Source: Desulforapulum autotrophicum
GTDB taxonomy: Bacteria; Desulfobacterota; Desulfobacteria; Desulfobacterales; Desulfolunaceae
Assembly (NCBI GenBank): GCA_020723285.1
Contig: DYJE01000009.1
Coordinates: 1-64,000, forward strand
Reading direction: 5' to 3'
Length of the DNA: 64,000 nt
Below, piece by piece: positions 1 through 7,237 of this stretch. Both the position numbers and the translations under genes were made by a program. The notes beneath the pieces were generated by a model. The model saw only the letters and a list, made by a program, of their open reading frames with translations. It had not been told where the DNA came from and did not search any database. How positions within the stretch are numbered: position 1 is the stretch's first letter; every line of letters starts with the position of its first letter.

Positions 1-43
1 TATTACAATTATGTCCTTTGTTGAGCTCCTGACTTTTTACATG

Positions 44-64
44 GGCATCGATGTTCGACGTTCA
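44..64. repeat. Short heptamer array, 3 units
   Basis: Read on the minus strand, three 7-base units follow one another: TGAACGT, CGAACAT, CGATGCC. The same monomers occur in a longer array at 45082-45123 between ureG and ureF, where TGAACAT is followed by CGAACGT. The array sits just upstream of a terminator belonging to a gene outside the window. Function unknown. Confidence 0.45.
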
Positions 65-91
65 AGAATTTTTCATTCAGTACATCACACA

Positions 92-121
92 CCCCGTCCG
101 GTCACACCGGGCGGGGTTTTT
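92..121 (+). terminator. Rho-independent terminator of an upstream gene
   Basis: A 10-bp stem (92-101 with 107-116, one G-T wobble) closes a 5-base loop and is followed by a run of five T. No gene ends inside the window before it, so it most likely ends a plus-strand gene to the left. Confidence 0.8.
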
Positions 122-250
122 CATGGAACAAACCCAGAGGGATTTTGATCGGCCCGTCATCAAGCCTTGACTTCTCTTTCCATTCTTATTACGGTGTCAC
201 TTTCAAAAAATTTGAACACCATCAACCCGATGATTTTTATGGAGAAAAGC

Positions 251-670
251 ATGAGCAGCTGCGAGATTTCAGAACCCCAGGGCGATATGATCATCGCCAT
301 GACAAAGACCGGCTATTCCGAAAAAGCCGCCCGTTACTATTTCATGAAACCCAATATGGGGCGGATCGAGAATGCCGATCAGGTGGCCAATTTCGAGGGA
401 ACCTGCGGAGACACCATGACCATTTACCTGAAAATCAAGGACAACGTCATCGAAGACGCCAAATACGAGGTGATGGGATGCGCGGGAGCCATATCCGCCG
501 CCATGGCCGCCGTGGATATCATCAAGGGAAAAACCCTTGATTTTGCGAAAGATGTGAACGACGGAACCATTTTTCAGGTCCTCGAAGAAATTCCCGAAAA
601 GAAACACCACTGCATTCAGCTCGCCGTCAAAACCCTTCACAAGGCCCTCGACGAGTACGCATCGAAATAA
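251..670 (+). CDS. NifU/IscU-type iron-sulfur cluster scaffold protein
   Basis: 139 residues, the size of a stand-alone NifU N-terminal domain. The three cluster-ligand cysteines of the family are visible: C52 followed by G-D (the conserved Asp is D54), C77 in MGCAGA, and C121 in the HHC motif near the end. Such proteins assemble a transient Fe-S cluster from sulfide delivered by a cysteine desulfurase and pass it to apo-proteins in the cytoplasm. The start at 251 is chosen because GGAG lies 7-10 bases upstream; an in-frame ATG at 239 and a longer frame from 167 lack one. A cysteine desulfurase is encoded 1.5 kb away on the other strand (2175-3626) and is a plausible partner, although the two genes are not co-transcribed. 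Family assignment is firm; the client proteins are unknown. Confidence 0.88.
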   Translation: MSSCEISEPQGDMIIAMTKTGYSEKAARYYFMKPNMGRIENADQVANFEGTCGDTMTIYLKIKDNVIEDAKYEVMGCAGAISAAMAAVDIIKGKTLDFAKDVNDGTIFQVLEEIPEKKHHCIQLAVKTLHKALDEYASK

Positions 671-713
671 GCCGGAAAGCATCATGGGCGGGTCTTGTCC
701 CGCTCATTAGCAA

Positions 714-1127
714 TCAGAGTAGACGGACGTTGCAATCCGTTGCGGCACGGATTAATTGCTTGTCCTGGGTCGCGAGGGGCAGGCCCTTTTTCATGGCGAG
801 GTCCAGATAGGCGGCATCGTAGCTTGAAAGGCCATGATTTCTCGCCAGCATCACGATTCCACGGAGTGTTTGTTCAGGTGTTTCTTGAACAACGATGATG
901 GGCAATCTACTTAAAAGGGCAATAAAACGTGCTGTTTCAGCTTCGTTTATCCGTTTTCTTCTTTCGGCCACCAAAAGAACGTTACATACTTCAAGAGGCC
1001 ACAGTGATGGGGTATAGGCCGTGGCCGTTTCGAGTTTTTTTAAAATGGTGTCTGTTTTTTCGTAGCTTTCATCTTCAAAGCACCACGCCATGACGATGGA
1101 ATTGTCTACGACAAAATCACCGTTCAT
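714..1127 (-). CDS. PIN-domain toxin (VapC-like)
   Basis: 137 residues. PIN nucleases use a cluster of acidic residues with Mg2+ to cut RNA, often tRNA or rRNA. Here D8 (VVDNS), the mid-protein acidic residues, SYDAAYLDLA and a late TQDKQL segment match the PIN pattern. The ATG follows the antitoxin stop codon with no space (TAA then ATG), so the pair is translationally linked with the antitoxin first. The product belongs to the branch that has WPLEVCNVLL in the second helix. Toxicity and target cannot be read from sequence. It converges with the NifU-like gene; a short GC hairpin near 690-706 without a T-run lies between them. Confidence 0.85.
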   Translation of the reverse strand: MNGDFVVDNSIVMAWCFEDESYEKTDTILKKLETATAYTPSLWPLEVCNVLLVAERRKRINEAETARFIALLSRLPIIVVQETPEQTLRGIVMLARNHGLSSYDAAYLDLAMKKGLPLATQDKQLIRAATDCNVRLL

Positions 1128-1370
1128 TTATCGGCGTCCTTCATCGATCATCTCACGGATTGAAAGGCCATCAAGACGACAGTTTTTACGGAAATGACGA
1201 AGTTCCTCGATGGTTTCGCGGATATCGGATGTTTTGCACGAACCGGGAGGGGGCTGAAGAACCGCAACAGGAATACCATGCTTTGTGATGAGAATCTGTT
1301 CTCCCTTTATCACCCGTTCGATCAGTTTTGGTAAATGGGTTTTTGCTTCATACGCACCTATACAGTCCAT
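1128..1370 (-). CDS. Phd/YefM-family antitoxin
   Basis: 80 residues. The pattern IGAYEAKTHLPKLIERV, then GEQILITKHGIPVAVL, is the Phd/YefM fold: an N-terminal DNA-binding dimer domain followed by a flexible tail that wraps the toxin. The family both neutralises the toxin and represses its own operon. The start at 1370 is used because AGAGGGA lies four bases upstream; the frame is open further back to 1472 but without a ribosome site. The stop codon abuts the PIN toxin start. No clear operator palindrome was found upstream. Confidence 0.85.
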   Translation of the reverse strand: MDCIGAYEAKTHLPKLIERVIKGEQILITKHGIPVAVLQPPPGSCKTSDIRETIEELRHFRKNCRLDGLSIREMIDEGRR

Positions 1371-1468
1371 AAATCCCTCTCTGTTTATAAACCAGTCTGA
1401 TACAAGTCTAAAGTGACGCCGATTCATTGTCAACGGATTTGTTGCCCCTGGGACCGGCACAGGATCAC

Positions 1469-2161
1469 TCAACGCCGCATGGCCCGGATCTGGCGTTTGG
1501 TTTCCGGGGACACCCGCAGGGATTCGGTGATTTTCTGGAGGGATTTGTTGAAGGTGAAATCATCCAGGCGGCAGCGGTTGAGGTAGGTGAACGTTTTTTC
1601 AGGGTATTTTACGAAACAGATGGAAACGGCCCAGGCCACGGCCATGCGGACGTAATAGCCTTCGTGGCGGACAGTGTCCAGAAGCGGAAAGAGCCGGTCG
1701 ATCCAGACTTCGTCGATGTAATAGGAGAGAAGCATCACCACGGCGAAACGGATCGTGAATTCCTCATTGGATTCCAGAAAGGGTTGAAGGAATTCAAAGA
1801 CCGTTTCCCTGTTCTTTTTTGTGAAGGTCAGGCCGGTGCAGAAGCTGTCGCACAACGACCAGTTGGTGATGAAGGGGACGAACCGGGCCACAAGGGATAG
1901 TTTCTCTTCGGTGTCGGCTTTGGCGTACCCGATAACCATACCCAGAAGCATCACTTCTTCGAAACATCCTGTGGGCGCGGTGTTGACGTAAGCGCGCCAG
2001 TCTTTTTTCGCGATGTCCCTGGCGATTTTGCGGAGCAGTGGCAACCGCACACCCAGAATGGTGTCGCAACCTGGAAGAAGGGCGGCGGCAAAGGTTTTGT
2101 AGGATTCGTCGGCCAGCTGTTCCAGCTGTTCCCGGATTGACGGGATCCATGTGTCGCTCAT
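1469..2161 (-). CDS. AlkD-like DNA alkylation repair protein
   Basis: 230 residues. The sequence reads as helical HEAT-like repeats, with the family-typical start (IPSIREQLEQLADESYKTFAAALLPG, then LGVRLPLLRKIAKDI-like) and later VRMAVAWAVSICFVKYPEKT. AlkD-type proteins wrap damaged DNA and excise bulky or cationic N3/N7-alkylpurines without base flipping. Whether this paralogue keeps the glycosylase residues cannot be settled here, so a DNA-binding HEAT protein without activity is the alternative. It lies in the same direction as, and just upstream of, the toxin-antitoxin pair and downstream of the cysteine desulfurase; the ribosome site is weak. Confidence 0.75.
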   Translation of the reverse strand: MSDTWIPSIREQLEQLADESYKTFAAALLPGCDTILGVRLPLLRKIARDIAKKDWRAYVNTAPTGCFEEVMLLGMVIGYAKADTEEKLSLVARFVPFITNWSLCDSFCTGLTFTKKNRETVFEFLQPFLESNEEFTIRFAVVMLLSYYIDEVWIDRLFPLLDTVRHEGYYVRMAVAWAVSICFVKYPEKTFTYLNRCRLDDFTFNKSLQKITESLRVSPETKRQIRAMRR

Positions 2162-2174
2162 CTCATACCATCCA

Positions 2175-3626
2175 TCAGACCCGATGTTCCTTTCTGTCTT
2201 TCAACTGTTCGATGATTTCCGGCAGGTAGGTGAAAAGATAGTCGATGTCTTCTCTTGATGAATAGAGCCCGAAGCTGAAACGTAACGTGCCGTATTTTTC
2301 CGTGTCCACGCCGATGGCCTTGATGACCGGCGACGCTTCCTTGCTGCCCGCGCCGCAGGCCGATCCGCCGGAAACATAGACGCCGATCTGGTTCAGGCTG
2401 ATGAGAAGGGCTCCGCTGTCCACATGGGGAAAACCGATGTTCAGGTTTGTGGGAAGCCGCTGGTCCATGGAACCGTTGATGATGTAACCGGGCACATGGT
2501 GGTCCAGTTTTTTCAGGAAATAATCCCGAAGCTCGCCGATCCGTTTCATTTCAGAGACCATTTCCCTCTGGGCCAGTTCTGCGGCTTTTCCGAAGGCCAT
2601 GATGTGCCCGACGTTTTCCGTTCCGGCTCTGCGGTGAAATTCCTGTTCCCCTCCGTGGATGAGAGGGACGAGGTTGTAGCGGTCATCGATGTACAAAGCT
2701 CCGATTCCTTTGGGACCGTATATTTTATGGGCTGACATGGACAGGAACGTGATGCCCATGTCCTTGGGTTTCAGATCCATTTTGCCGAAGGCCTGGATGC
2801 CGTCCACCATGAAGGGAACTTCCGCCAGGGCGCACAACCGGCCGATGTCGGCAATGGGGTTCACAGTGCCGATTTCGTTGTTCACGGCCATGACCGAAAC
2901 AAGGAGGGTGTCGGAACGGAGGGCGTTCTGGATCTGGGTCGGGGTGACGAGGCCGTTTGAGTCCACATCGATGAACGTCACGTCGAAATTGAACATTCCC
3001 AGAAACTGGATGGGTTCTAAGACCGACGGATGTTCGATCTGGGTGGTGATGATGTGACCTTTGGATTTGGATAGGATATGCTTGAGGGCCACACCCTTGA
3101 TGGCCATGTTGTTGGCTTCGGACCCGTTACCGGTGAAAACGATTTCCTGGGGTTTGACGCCAAGGCACCGGGCGATGGTGGTTCGGGCTTTCAGGGTTTC
3201 TTCAAAGGCTTTTTTCCCGAGAAACGTGCTGCTGGAGGGGTTGCCATGACCTATGGCCCCTTGGGTGTATGCCGTGAGAACCTTCGCCACTTCCTTGCGG
3301 ATGGGTGTTGTGGCGTTGTAGTCCATATAGACCTGTCTGGGGTTTTCCACCTGGACCTGGGCGATGGGTTTGCACAGGTGATCCACCGAGTGGATGGGGA
3401 TACCCACCCAGGTGTAGACGGAATTGAGGCCGTGGGGGAAAAGATCCTCGATGTCCTCCCGTGTGGCACCGGTGTAGCGTTCGATATTGGCGTAAAGGGG
3501 CCCGACCCTGTGTTTTTCATAATAGCTGTAGGCGAATTCAAGAACGGTGCGGTGTTTTTCCGTCAGCGACGTCCCGGTTCGCCTGGCCATCTGATTGATG
3601 AACGTTTTGACATAGTTGTTCAGCAT
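2175..3626 (-). CDS. Cysteine desulfurase with N-terminal DsrC/TusE-like domain
   Basis: 483 residues, about 90 longer than NifS/IscS. Residues about 100-475 are the PLP fold: H199 in IEHP, D275 in MVDGIQAFG, the Schiff-base lysine K301 in SAHK, and the persulfide cysteine C424 in a GGSACGAGS loop. Such enzymes convert cysteine to alanine and hold the sulfur as a persulfide for Fe-S assembly or thiolation. Residues about 18-80 resemble DsrC/TusE, with LTEKHRTVLEFAYSYY, then GPLYANI and LFPHG. DsrC carries persulfide or trisulfide in sulfate reduction and TusE relays sulfur in tRNA thiolation. The two C-terminal cysteines of DsrC are not conserved; the nearest is C85. The ATG follows a modest GAG. 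The desulfurase call is firm; the relay domain is an inference from motif similarity. Confidence 0.88.
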   Translation of the reverse strand: MLNNYVKTFINQMARRTGTSLTEKHRTVLEFAYSYYEKHRVGPLYANIERYTGATREDIEDLFPHGLNSVYTWVGIPIHSVDHLCKPIAQVQVENPRQVYMDYNATTPIRKEVAKVLTAYTQGAIGHGNPSSSTFLGKKAFEETLKARTTIARCLGVKPQEIVFTGNGSEANNMAIKGVALKHILSKSKGHIITTQIEHPSVLEPIQFLGMFNFDVTFIDVDSNGLVTPTQIQNALRSDTLLVSVMAVNNEIGTVNPIADIGRLCALAEVPFMVDGIQAFGKMDLKPKDMGITFLSMSAHKIYGPKGIGALYIDDRYNLVPLIHGGEQEFHRRAGTENVGHIMAFGKAAELAQREMVSEMKRIGELRDYFLKKLDHHVPGYIINGSMDQRLPTNLNIGFPHVDSGALLISLNQIGVYVSGGSACGAGSKEASPVIKAIGVDTEKYGTLRFSFGLYSSREDIDYLFTYLPEIIEQLKDRKEHRV

Positions 3627-3647
3627 AATCTCGATATTTCCGTCTGA

Positions 3648-4532
3648 TCAGTATGTTGACGTGTTGTCGGCATCCGGGTAAAGGTGAAATGGAAAACCTG
3701 TGCGTGAATCCGCCATGCCGTTGATAACTTCGCAGAAATCGGTGTAGGGCATGCCGATGCCCATGCGGTTTCCTTCGTACTCGGCGATGAGCCGGGCTCC
3801 CAGGCAGTAGGTGGACACGTTGATGGAACCTGTGAGGTAAGGCCGTACAATCAGGTCGGAATTCACCACTCTCAGGCCACCCATGCTGGCCGTGACACGG
3901 CGTCCGGTGTTGAACTGATAGGCCTGGATGATCCGGGTGAGTTCCACAGGCCTGACGCTCAAAATCACCACATCCGGTTCAAGATCCATGGTGTCGTATT
4001 CGGCGGAATAGAAAAAAACGGCTTTTGTGTCGGCGGGTTCGATGGCTGTCATTTCGGAAACGGCCTGTTTCGCAAGTTCTGCGTTTCTGTAACGGCCACT
4101 GTCTTCTTTTCCGAAAAGGGCGAACTGGTCGCATCCCGAATCCTTGCAAGCGTATACGAGACCCTCGGTGAAATCCCTGGGCGACGGAGGCTGGAAGGCT
4201 TTGTCCTTGGCGGCCTGTTTTTCCATGAGATCCGTATAGACCCTGGAGCCTCCAAGGGGTTTGTCTTCGTTTTTATCCACCAGGCCGAAGGTGATGGCCG
4301 CGGCCACGCAGCCGATGTTTTGCCGGGTGAGGCAGACCGCGTCCCCGAGGGAGGCCTGTTTGGCGGCCTGACAGCTGGTGAGTGAGATGCCTTCGGGGGT
4401 GTAGCGTTTGACCGCATCGGGAATGGCCGCGTCGATTCCCCGGAAAAACTTCACAGCGGTCATGGGGATGACAAGCCCCGGAACACCCATATTCTGGATC
4501 ATGCTCTGGTATTGTTCTTTCAGTCTCGACAT
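3648..4532 (-). CDS. DUF169 family protein
   Basis: 294 residues, cytoplasmic, preceded by GAGGT at a good distance from the ATG. The C-terminal half contains the DUF169 signature region (EPDVVILSVRPVELTRIIQAYQF, then ASMGGLRVVNSD and later NVSTYCLGARLIAEY). Eight or so cysteines are spread through the chain, several of them (CLTRQNIGCVAAA, CLGAR) in segments that are conserved in the family. The biochemical role of DUF169 is not established; members are frequent in anaerobes including sulfate reducers and methanogens. It lies 21 bases upstream of the cysteine desulfurase on the same strand, so the two are probably one transcript. That makes a role linked to sulfur or Fe-S handling possible but unproven. 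Confidence 0.75.
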   Translation of the reverse strand: MSRLKEQYQSMIQNMGVPGLVIPMTAVKFFRGIDAAIPDAVKRYTPEGISLTSCQAAKQASLGDAVCLTRQNIGCVAAAITFGLVDKNEDKPLGGSRVYTDLMEKQAAKDKAFQPPSPRDFTEGLVYACKDSGCDQFALFGKEDSGRYRNAELAKQAVSEMTAIEPADTKAVFFYSAEYDTMDLEPDVVILSVRPVELTRIIQAYQFNTGRRVTASMGGLRVVNSDLIVRPYLTGSINVSTYCLGARLIAEYEGNRMGIGMPYTDFCEVINGMADSRTGFPFHLYPDADNTSTY

Positions 4533-4828
4533 GGTGACCTCAGGTATGAAAAGGTTCGGTTGAAACGCCCCTATGATAATGAATCAGACACGTTGGTTTG
4601 TCGTCGGTGTATCGTGTTAATGATCGTCGTGTAATGGATAATGATGATGGTTGATTCGAAAACCGTGAATTGTTGAGCCATTATAACGGCAGGACGTCAA
4701 TAATGCAACTGCTGACACGGTGATTCAGGAAAAAACAAGGGGATGCTTCTTAAGGGGTCCGGCCTGACCTTCAGAGGAATCGAGGATTATTCAAAATCTT
4801 AACTCGCTGAAAAAACGGAAGTAAACAA

Positions 4829-4857
4829 AAAAACACTGTAAAAACAGTGTTTATTGT
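4829..4857. terminator. AT-rich hairpin, possible bidirectional terminator
   Basis: A perfect 9-bp stem (4831-4839 with 4844-4852, loop AAAA) has an A-run on its left and a T-rich stretch on its right. It sits in the 490-base gap between the DUF169 gene and the small ORF at 5025. The rest of that gap (4533-4828 and 4858-5010) shows nothing I can identify beyond AT-rich sequence that may hold the DUF169 promoter. Confidence 0.45.
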
Positions 4858-5024
4858 TTTGAATGTGGATGACCACTTATAGTGAACCCTTGAAATGAAC
4901 TTGATTTTCATTCAGGCGAATGTTATGAACGTTCAGTTCATCTAACACAATTCTAACACCATTGCCGGGGGGCAGCGGATTGGCATTAAAAAACAAACCG
5001 TTGGAGTAGCAGGAGAGGTTCAGC

Positions 5025-5159
5025 ATGAAGCCTGAAAACAAGACTGGGAAAAGCGGAAAACAGAAAGAAAAGAAACAAAAAGGGTGTTATTGGAACTGGC
5101 TTGTTGAAACGGAAATCAAAACCTTCGAAGCCTGGAACAGCGACAGAAAAAAATCATGA
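5025..5159 (+). CDS. Small ORF, 44 residues, lysine-rich then aromatic
   Basis: A strong AGGAGAGG lies five to twelve bases before the ATG. The predicted peptide has a very basic first half (nine Lys in residues 2-19) and a second half CYWNWLVETEIKTFEAWNSD that could form an amphipathic helix. It is followed at once by a GC-rich hairpin (5162-5178). I recognise no family. The ribosome site and the sharp change of composition across the peptide favour a real small protein, but its shortness leaves doubt. It is isolated: neighbours are the DUF169 gene (opposite strand) and the second toxin-antitoxin pair. Confidence 0.5.
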   Translation: MKPENKTGKSGKQKEKKQKGCYWNWLVETEIKTFEAWNSDRKKS

Positions 5160-5161
5160 TA

Positions 5162-5178
5162 TGGCGGGAAACCCGCCA
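5162..5178 (+). other. GC-rich hairpin after the small ORF
   Basis: TGGCGGG, AAA, CCCGCCA form a perfect 7-bp stem with a 3-base loop three bases after the small ORF stop. No T-run follows directly, so it is more likely an mRNA 3'-end stabiliser than an intrinsic terminator. The remaining bases to 5383 hold nothing I can name. Confidence 0.4.
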
Positions 5179-5383
5179 GAATACATCCGGAACTCCTTGT
5201 TAATCCTGCACACCAGGAATCGTCTTTTTTTCTAAAAAATCAGATCAATATCAAAAAGTCAGCCCATCGCATGAGCCCGGACCGGGAAATGTGTGCTGTG
5301 ACACTTGCGGCCGTCCACAGCCGATCAGGCTGAACGTTGATGTTTTCGGGTGTTGGTTCACAGAATATGAATCGTGAACATGC

Positions 5384-5412
5384 TTGACGTTATTTTTGTT
5401 CGAGTTTATATT
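5384..5412 (+). promoter_or_regulatory. Sigma-70-type promoter of the second toxin-antitoxin pair
   Basis: TTGACG (5384-5389) and TATATT (5407-5412) are separated by exactly 17 bases, one mismatch each from consensus. Transcription would start near 5420, about 20 bases before the antitoxin ATG at 5442. Confidence 0.7.
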
Positions 5413-5426
5413 TAATAGTGTAAACT
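5403..5426. promoter_or_regulatory. Candidate operator overlapping the -10 element
   Basis: AGTTTA (5403-5408) and TAAACT (5421-5426) form a 6-bp inverted repeat that brackets the -10 box. Phd/YefM antitoxins repress their own promoters by binding such palindromes, so this is a likely binding site for the product at 5442. The repeat is short, so chance cannot be excluded. Confidence 0.4.
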
Positions 5427-5441
5427 TGAGGAGGTGGAACG

Positions 5442-5675
5442 ATGAGGGCAACAGCAAAAGATCTCAGATTTCATTCGAAAGAAATTCTGGATACAGTCAG
5501 TAGAGGTGAGGAAGTTGTTATTACATATCGAGGCAAGCCTTGTGCTAAGCTTGTGCCATACAGTGAAGCCAAAGATGCCGTGTCAAAAAACGAACTGTTT
5601 GGAATATGGAAAAACAATGATTCCACCCAAAGTGTTGATGAATATGTCAGAAACCTGAGAAAGGGCAGGTTCTAA
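5442..5675 (+). CDS. Phd/YefM-family antitoxin
   Basis: 77 residues with the same architecture as the antitoxin at 1128: TAKDLRFHSKEILDTVSRGEEVVITYRGKPCAKLVPY, then a charged tail expected to fold on the toxin. GAGGAGGTGG precedes the ATG. Its stop codon abuts the toxin ATG. A strong promoter and a possible operator lie immediately upstream, consistent with autoregulation by the toxin-antitoxin complex. Confidence 0.87.
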   Translation: MRATAKDLRFHSKEILDTVSRGEEVVITYRGKPCAKLVPYSEAKDAVSKNELFGIWKNNDSTQSVDEYVRNLRKGRF

Positions 5676-6056
5676 ATGGTTCTCATCGATACCGATGTTC
5701 TTGTATGGTATATGAGAGGCAATGAACAAGCTTATGATATTGTCGAGAATTCAAAAGGATTCTTTATCTCTGTTGTCACTTACATGGAACTCGTTCAGGG
5801 AATGAGAAACAAAAAAGAGTTAACAAGCCTGAGAAAAGCCTTTTATGGCTGGAATACTAAAATTCTCTATATTTCTGAGGATATATCGGCTAAAGCTATG
5901 TTCTTTGTTGAGCAGAATTTTTTGAGCCATTCTGTGGAATTGGCGGATGCGCTGATCGCGGCGACGGCAATGGCCCATGGCCTTCCAATTCTTACGGGAA
6001 ACGAGAAACACTACAGGGCAATGGGTGATATCATGATCCGTAAGTTTATGGCATGA
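5676..6056 (+). CDS. PIN-domain toxin (VapC-like)
   Basis: 126 residues. PIN signature: D5 in LIDTDVLVW, a mid-chain Glu in TYMELVQG, an Asp in ELADALIAATA and the late Asn/Glu in TGNEKHYR. Members are Mg2+-dependent endoribonucleases held inactive by the partner antitoxin. Translation is coupled to the antitoxin (TAAATG junction). It is of a different subfamily from the PIN protein at 714, so the two pairs are probably not recent duplicates. A short hairpin overlaps the stop codon. Confidence 0.87.
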   Translation: MVLIDTDVLVWYMRGNEQAYDIVENSKGFFISVVTYMELVQGMRNKKELTSLRKAFYGWNTKILYISEDISAKAMFFVEQNFLSHSVELADALIAATAMAHGLPILTGNEKHYRAMGDIMIRKFMA

Positions 6057-6102
6057 TGATGCCAGTGAACAGCCTGAACCCGTTGGGTCGTCTCCCTTAT
6101 CA

Positions 6103-7233
6103 CTATCCGGACGTCATGAACCGTTTGAACACGGCAAGTGTTTTTGCCGCCACGGAATTCCAGTCGTAAGCTTCCGAAATCCGGGCCATCTGGCCATTCT
6201 TTTCTTCAGGAGTTAGACCCTCTTCGTCCAGTGATTCAAGCTTTTCCAGAAGATGACGGGCATTCCCTGATTCGAAATAACGAGAGTCAGGCAGTTCCAT
6301 TTCCCTGCTGGCAGGAATATCCGACGCCAGAACCGGCAGGCCGTAACCCATGGCTTCGATCAGGGCGATGGGAAGACCTTCCTGACGCGAGGGCAGCACA
6401 AAGAGTCCGGCGTTTTCAAACAGCCACGCAAGGGGCTGGCCTGTAAGATATCCGGTCATGATGATCCTGGGATCGCGAACGATCTTTTCTTTCAGGCCCC
6501 TGCTGTATGAAGTTTCGTGGTCCGCATCCCCCGCAATGACGAGTTTCAATGACCCTTTGTATGATGAAAAAGCGTCCACAAGGATATCGAGCCCTTTTTC
6601 CGGTGAAAACCGCGCGGCGGCGAACAGGTAAGCGCCCGGCTGGATCCCCTGAAATCCCGGAGCATGGCAAGTTTTCGTGGATGCTATTATGGAAAGCCCG
6701 TTGGGGATGTGGGTCACACGTTTGCGATTTTTAAAAAGACCGAGCTGTTGCCTGGACACGACGATGATTTCATCGGCCCATCGTGCCACGAAACGTTCAC
6801 CGGCTTTCAGAACGATTTTGGCGGTCTTCCCCCATTTGTCGTGGGAATAATTGTCGCTGTGGTATGTCACCACGGTTTTAAGGCCCCCGATTTTAAGGAG
6901 AGGAAGGACCAGAGCAGGGCCTATGTTGTGGACATGCACAACGCCGGGCCGTTTGACAAGGCAGATCAAAGCGGCGAGAAATGAATGAACGAGGGTTTCA
7001 AAATATCTGTTTCTGATGGTCCAGAGATCCACAAACTGTATGGACGGCCCGGCAGAATGCGGCGCATTTTTTTTCACGTAGGGTTTCCGCCTGAACACCG
7101 TCCAGGTCACCTCAGGATCGCTGGCGGCCATGAGGGGATAAAGGACTTCGCAGTGTTTTTCAACCCCGCCTTGAATGCCCGGGAAGCCGCGTGTGCCGAT
7201 GACAGCTATTTGGATGATTTTATCCAGTTTCAT
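6103..7233 (-). CDS. GT4-family glycosyltransferase
   Basis: 376 residues, two-Rossmann GT-B fold. The N-terminal domain has the sugar-acceptor glycine-rich loop (VIGTRGFPGIQGGVEKHCE); the C-terminal domain has the GT4 nucleotide-sugar site with the EX7E motif (EGLPIALIEAMGYGLPVLASD). It should transfer a sugar from a nucleotide donor to a lipid-linked oligosaccharide at the inner face of the membrane. It is the last gene of the polysaccharide operon and follows the radical SAM gene after four bases. The donor and linkage cannot be predicted. Confidence 0.88.
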   Translation of the reverse strand: MKLDKIIQIAVIGTRGFPGIQGGVEKHCEVLYPLMAASDPEVTWTVFRRKPYVKKNAPHSAGPSIQFVDLWTIRNRYFETLVHSFLAALICLVKRPGVVHVHNIGPALVLPLLKIGGLKTVVTYHSDNYSHDKWGKTAKIVLKAGERFVARWADEIIVVSRQQLGLFKNRKRVTHIPNGLSIIASTKTCHAPGFQGIQPGAYLFAAARFSPEKGLDILVDAFSSYKGSLKLVIAGDADHETSYSRGLKEKIVRDPRIIMTGYLTGQPLAWLFENAGLFVLPSRQEGLPIALIEAMGYGLPVLASDIPASREMELPDSRYFESGNARHLLEKLESLDEEGLTPEEKNGQMARISEAYDWNSVAAKTLAVFKRFMTSG

Positions 7234-7237
7234 CAGA

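Noticed and set aside
4975-5010. Possible sigma-54 site (TGGCA...TTGG) before the small ORF
   Set aside because: Spacing between the GG and the second element does not fit -24/-12 promoters.
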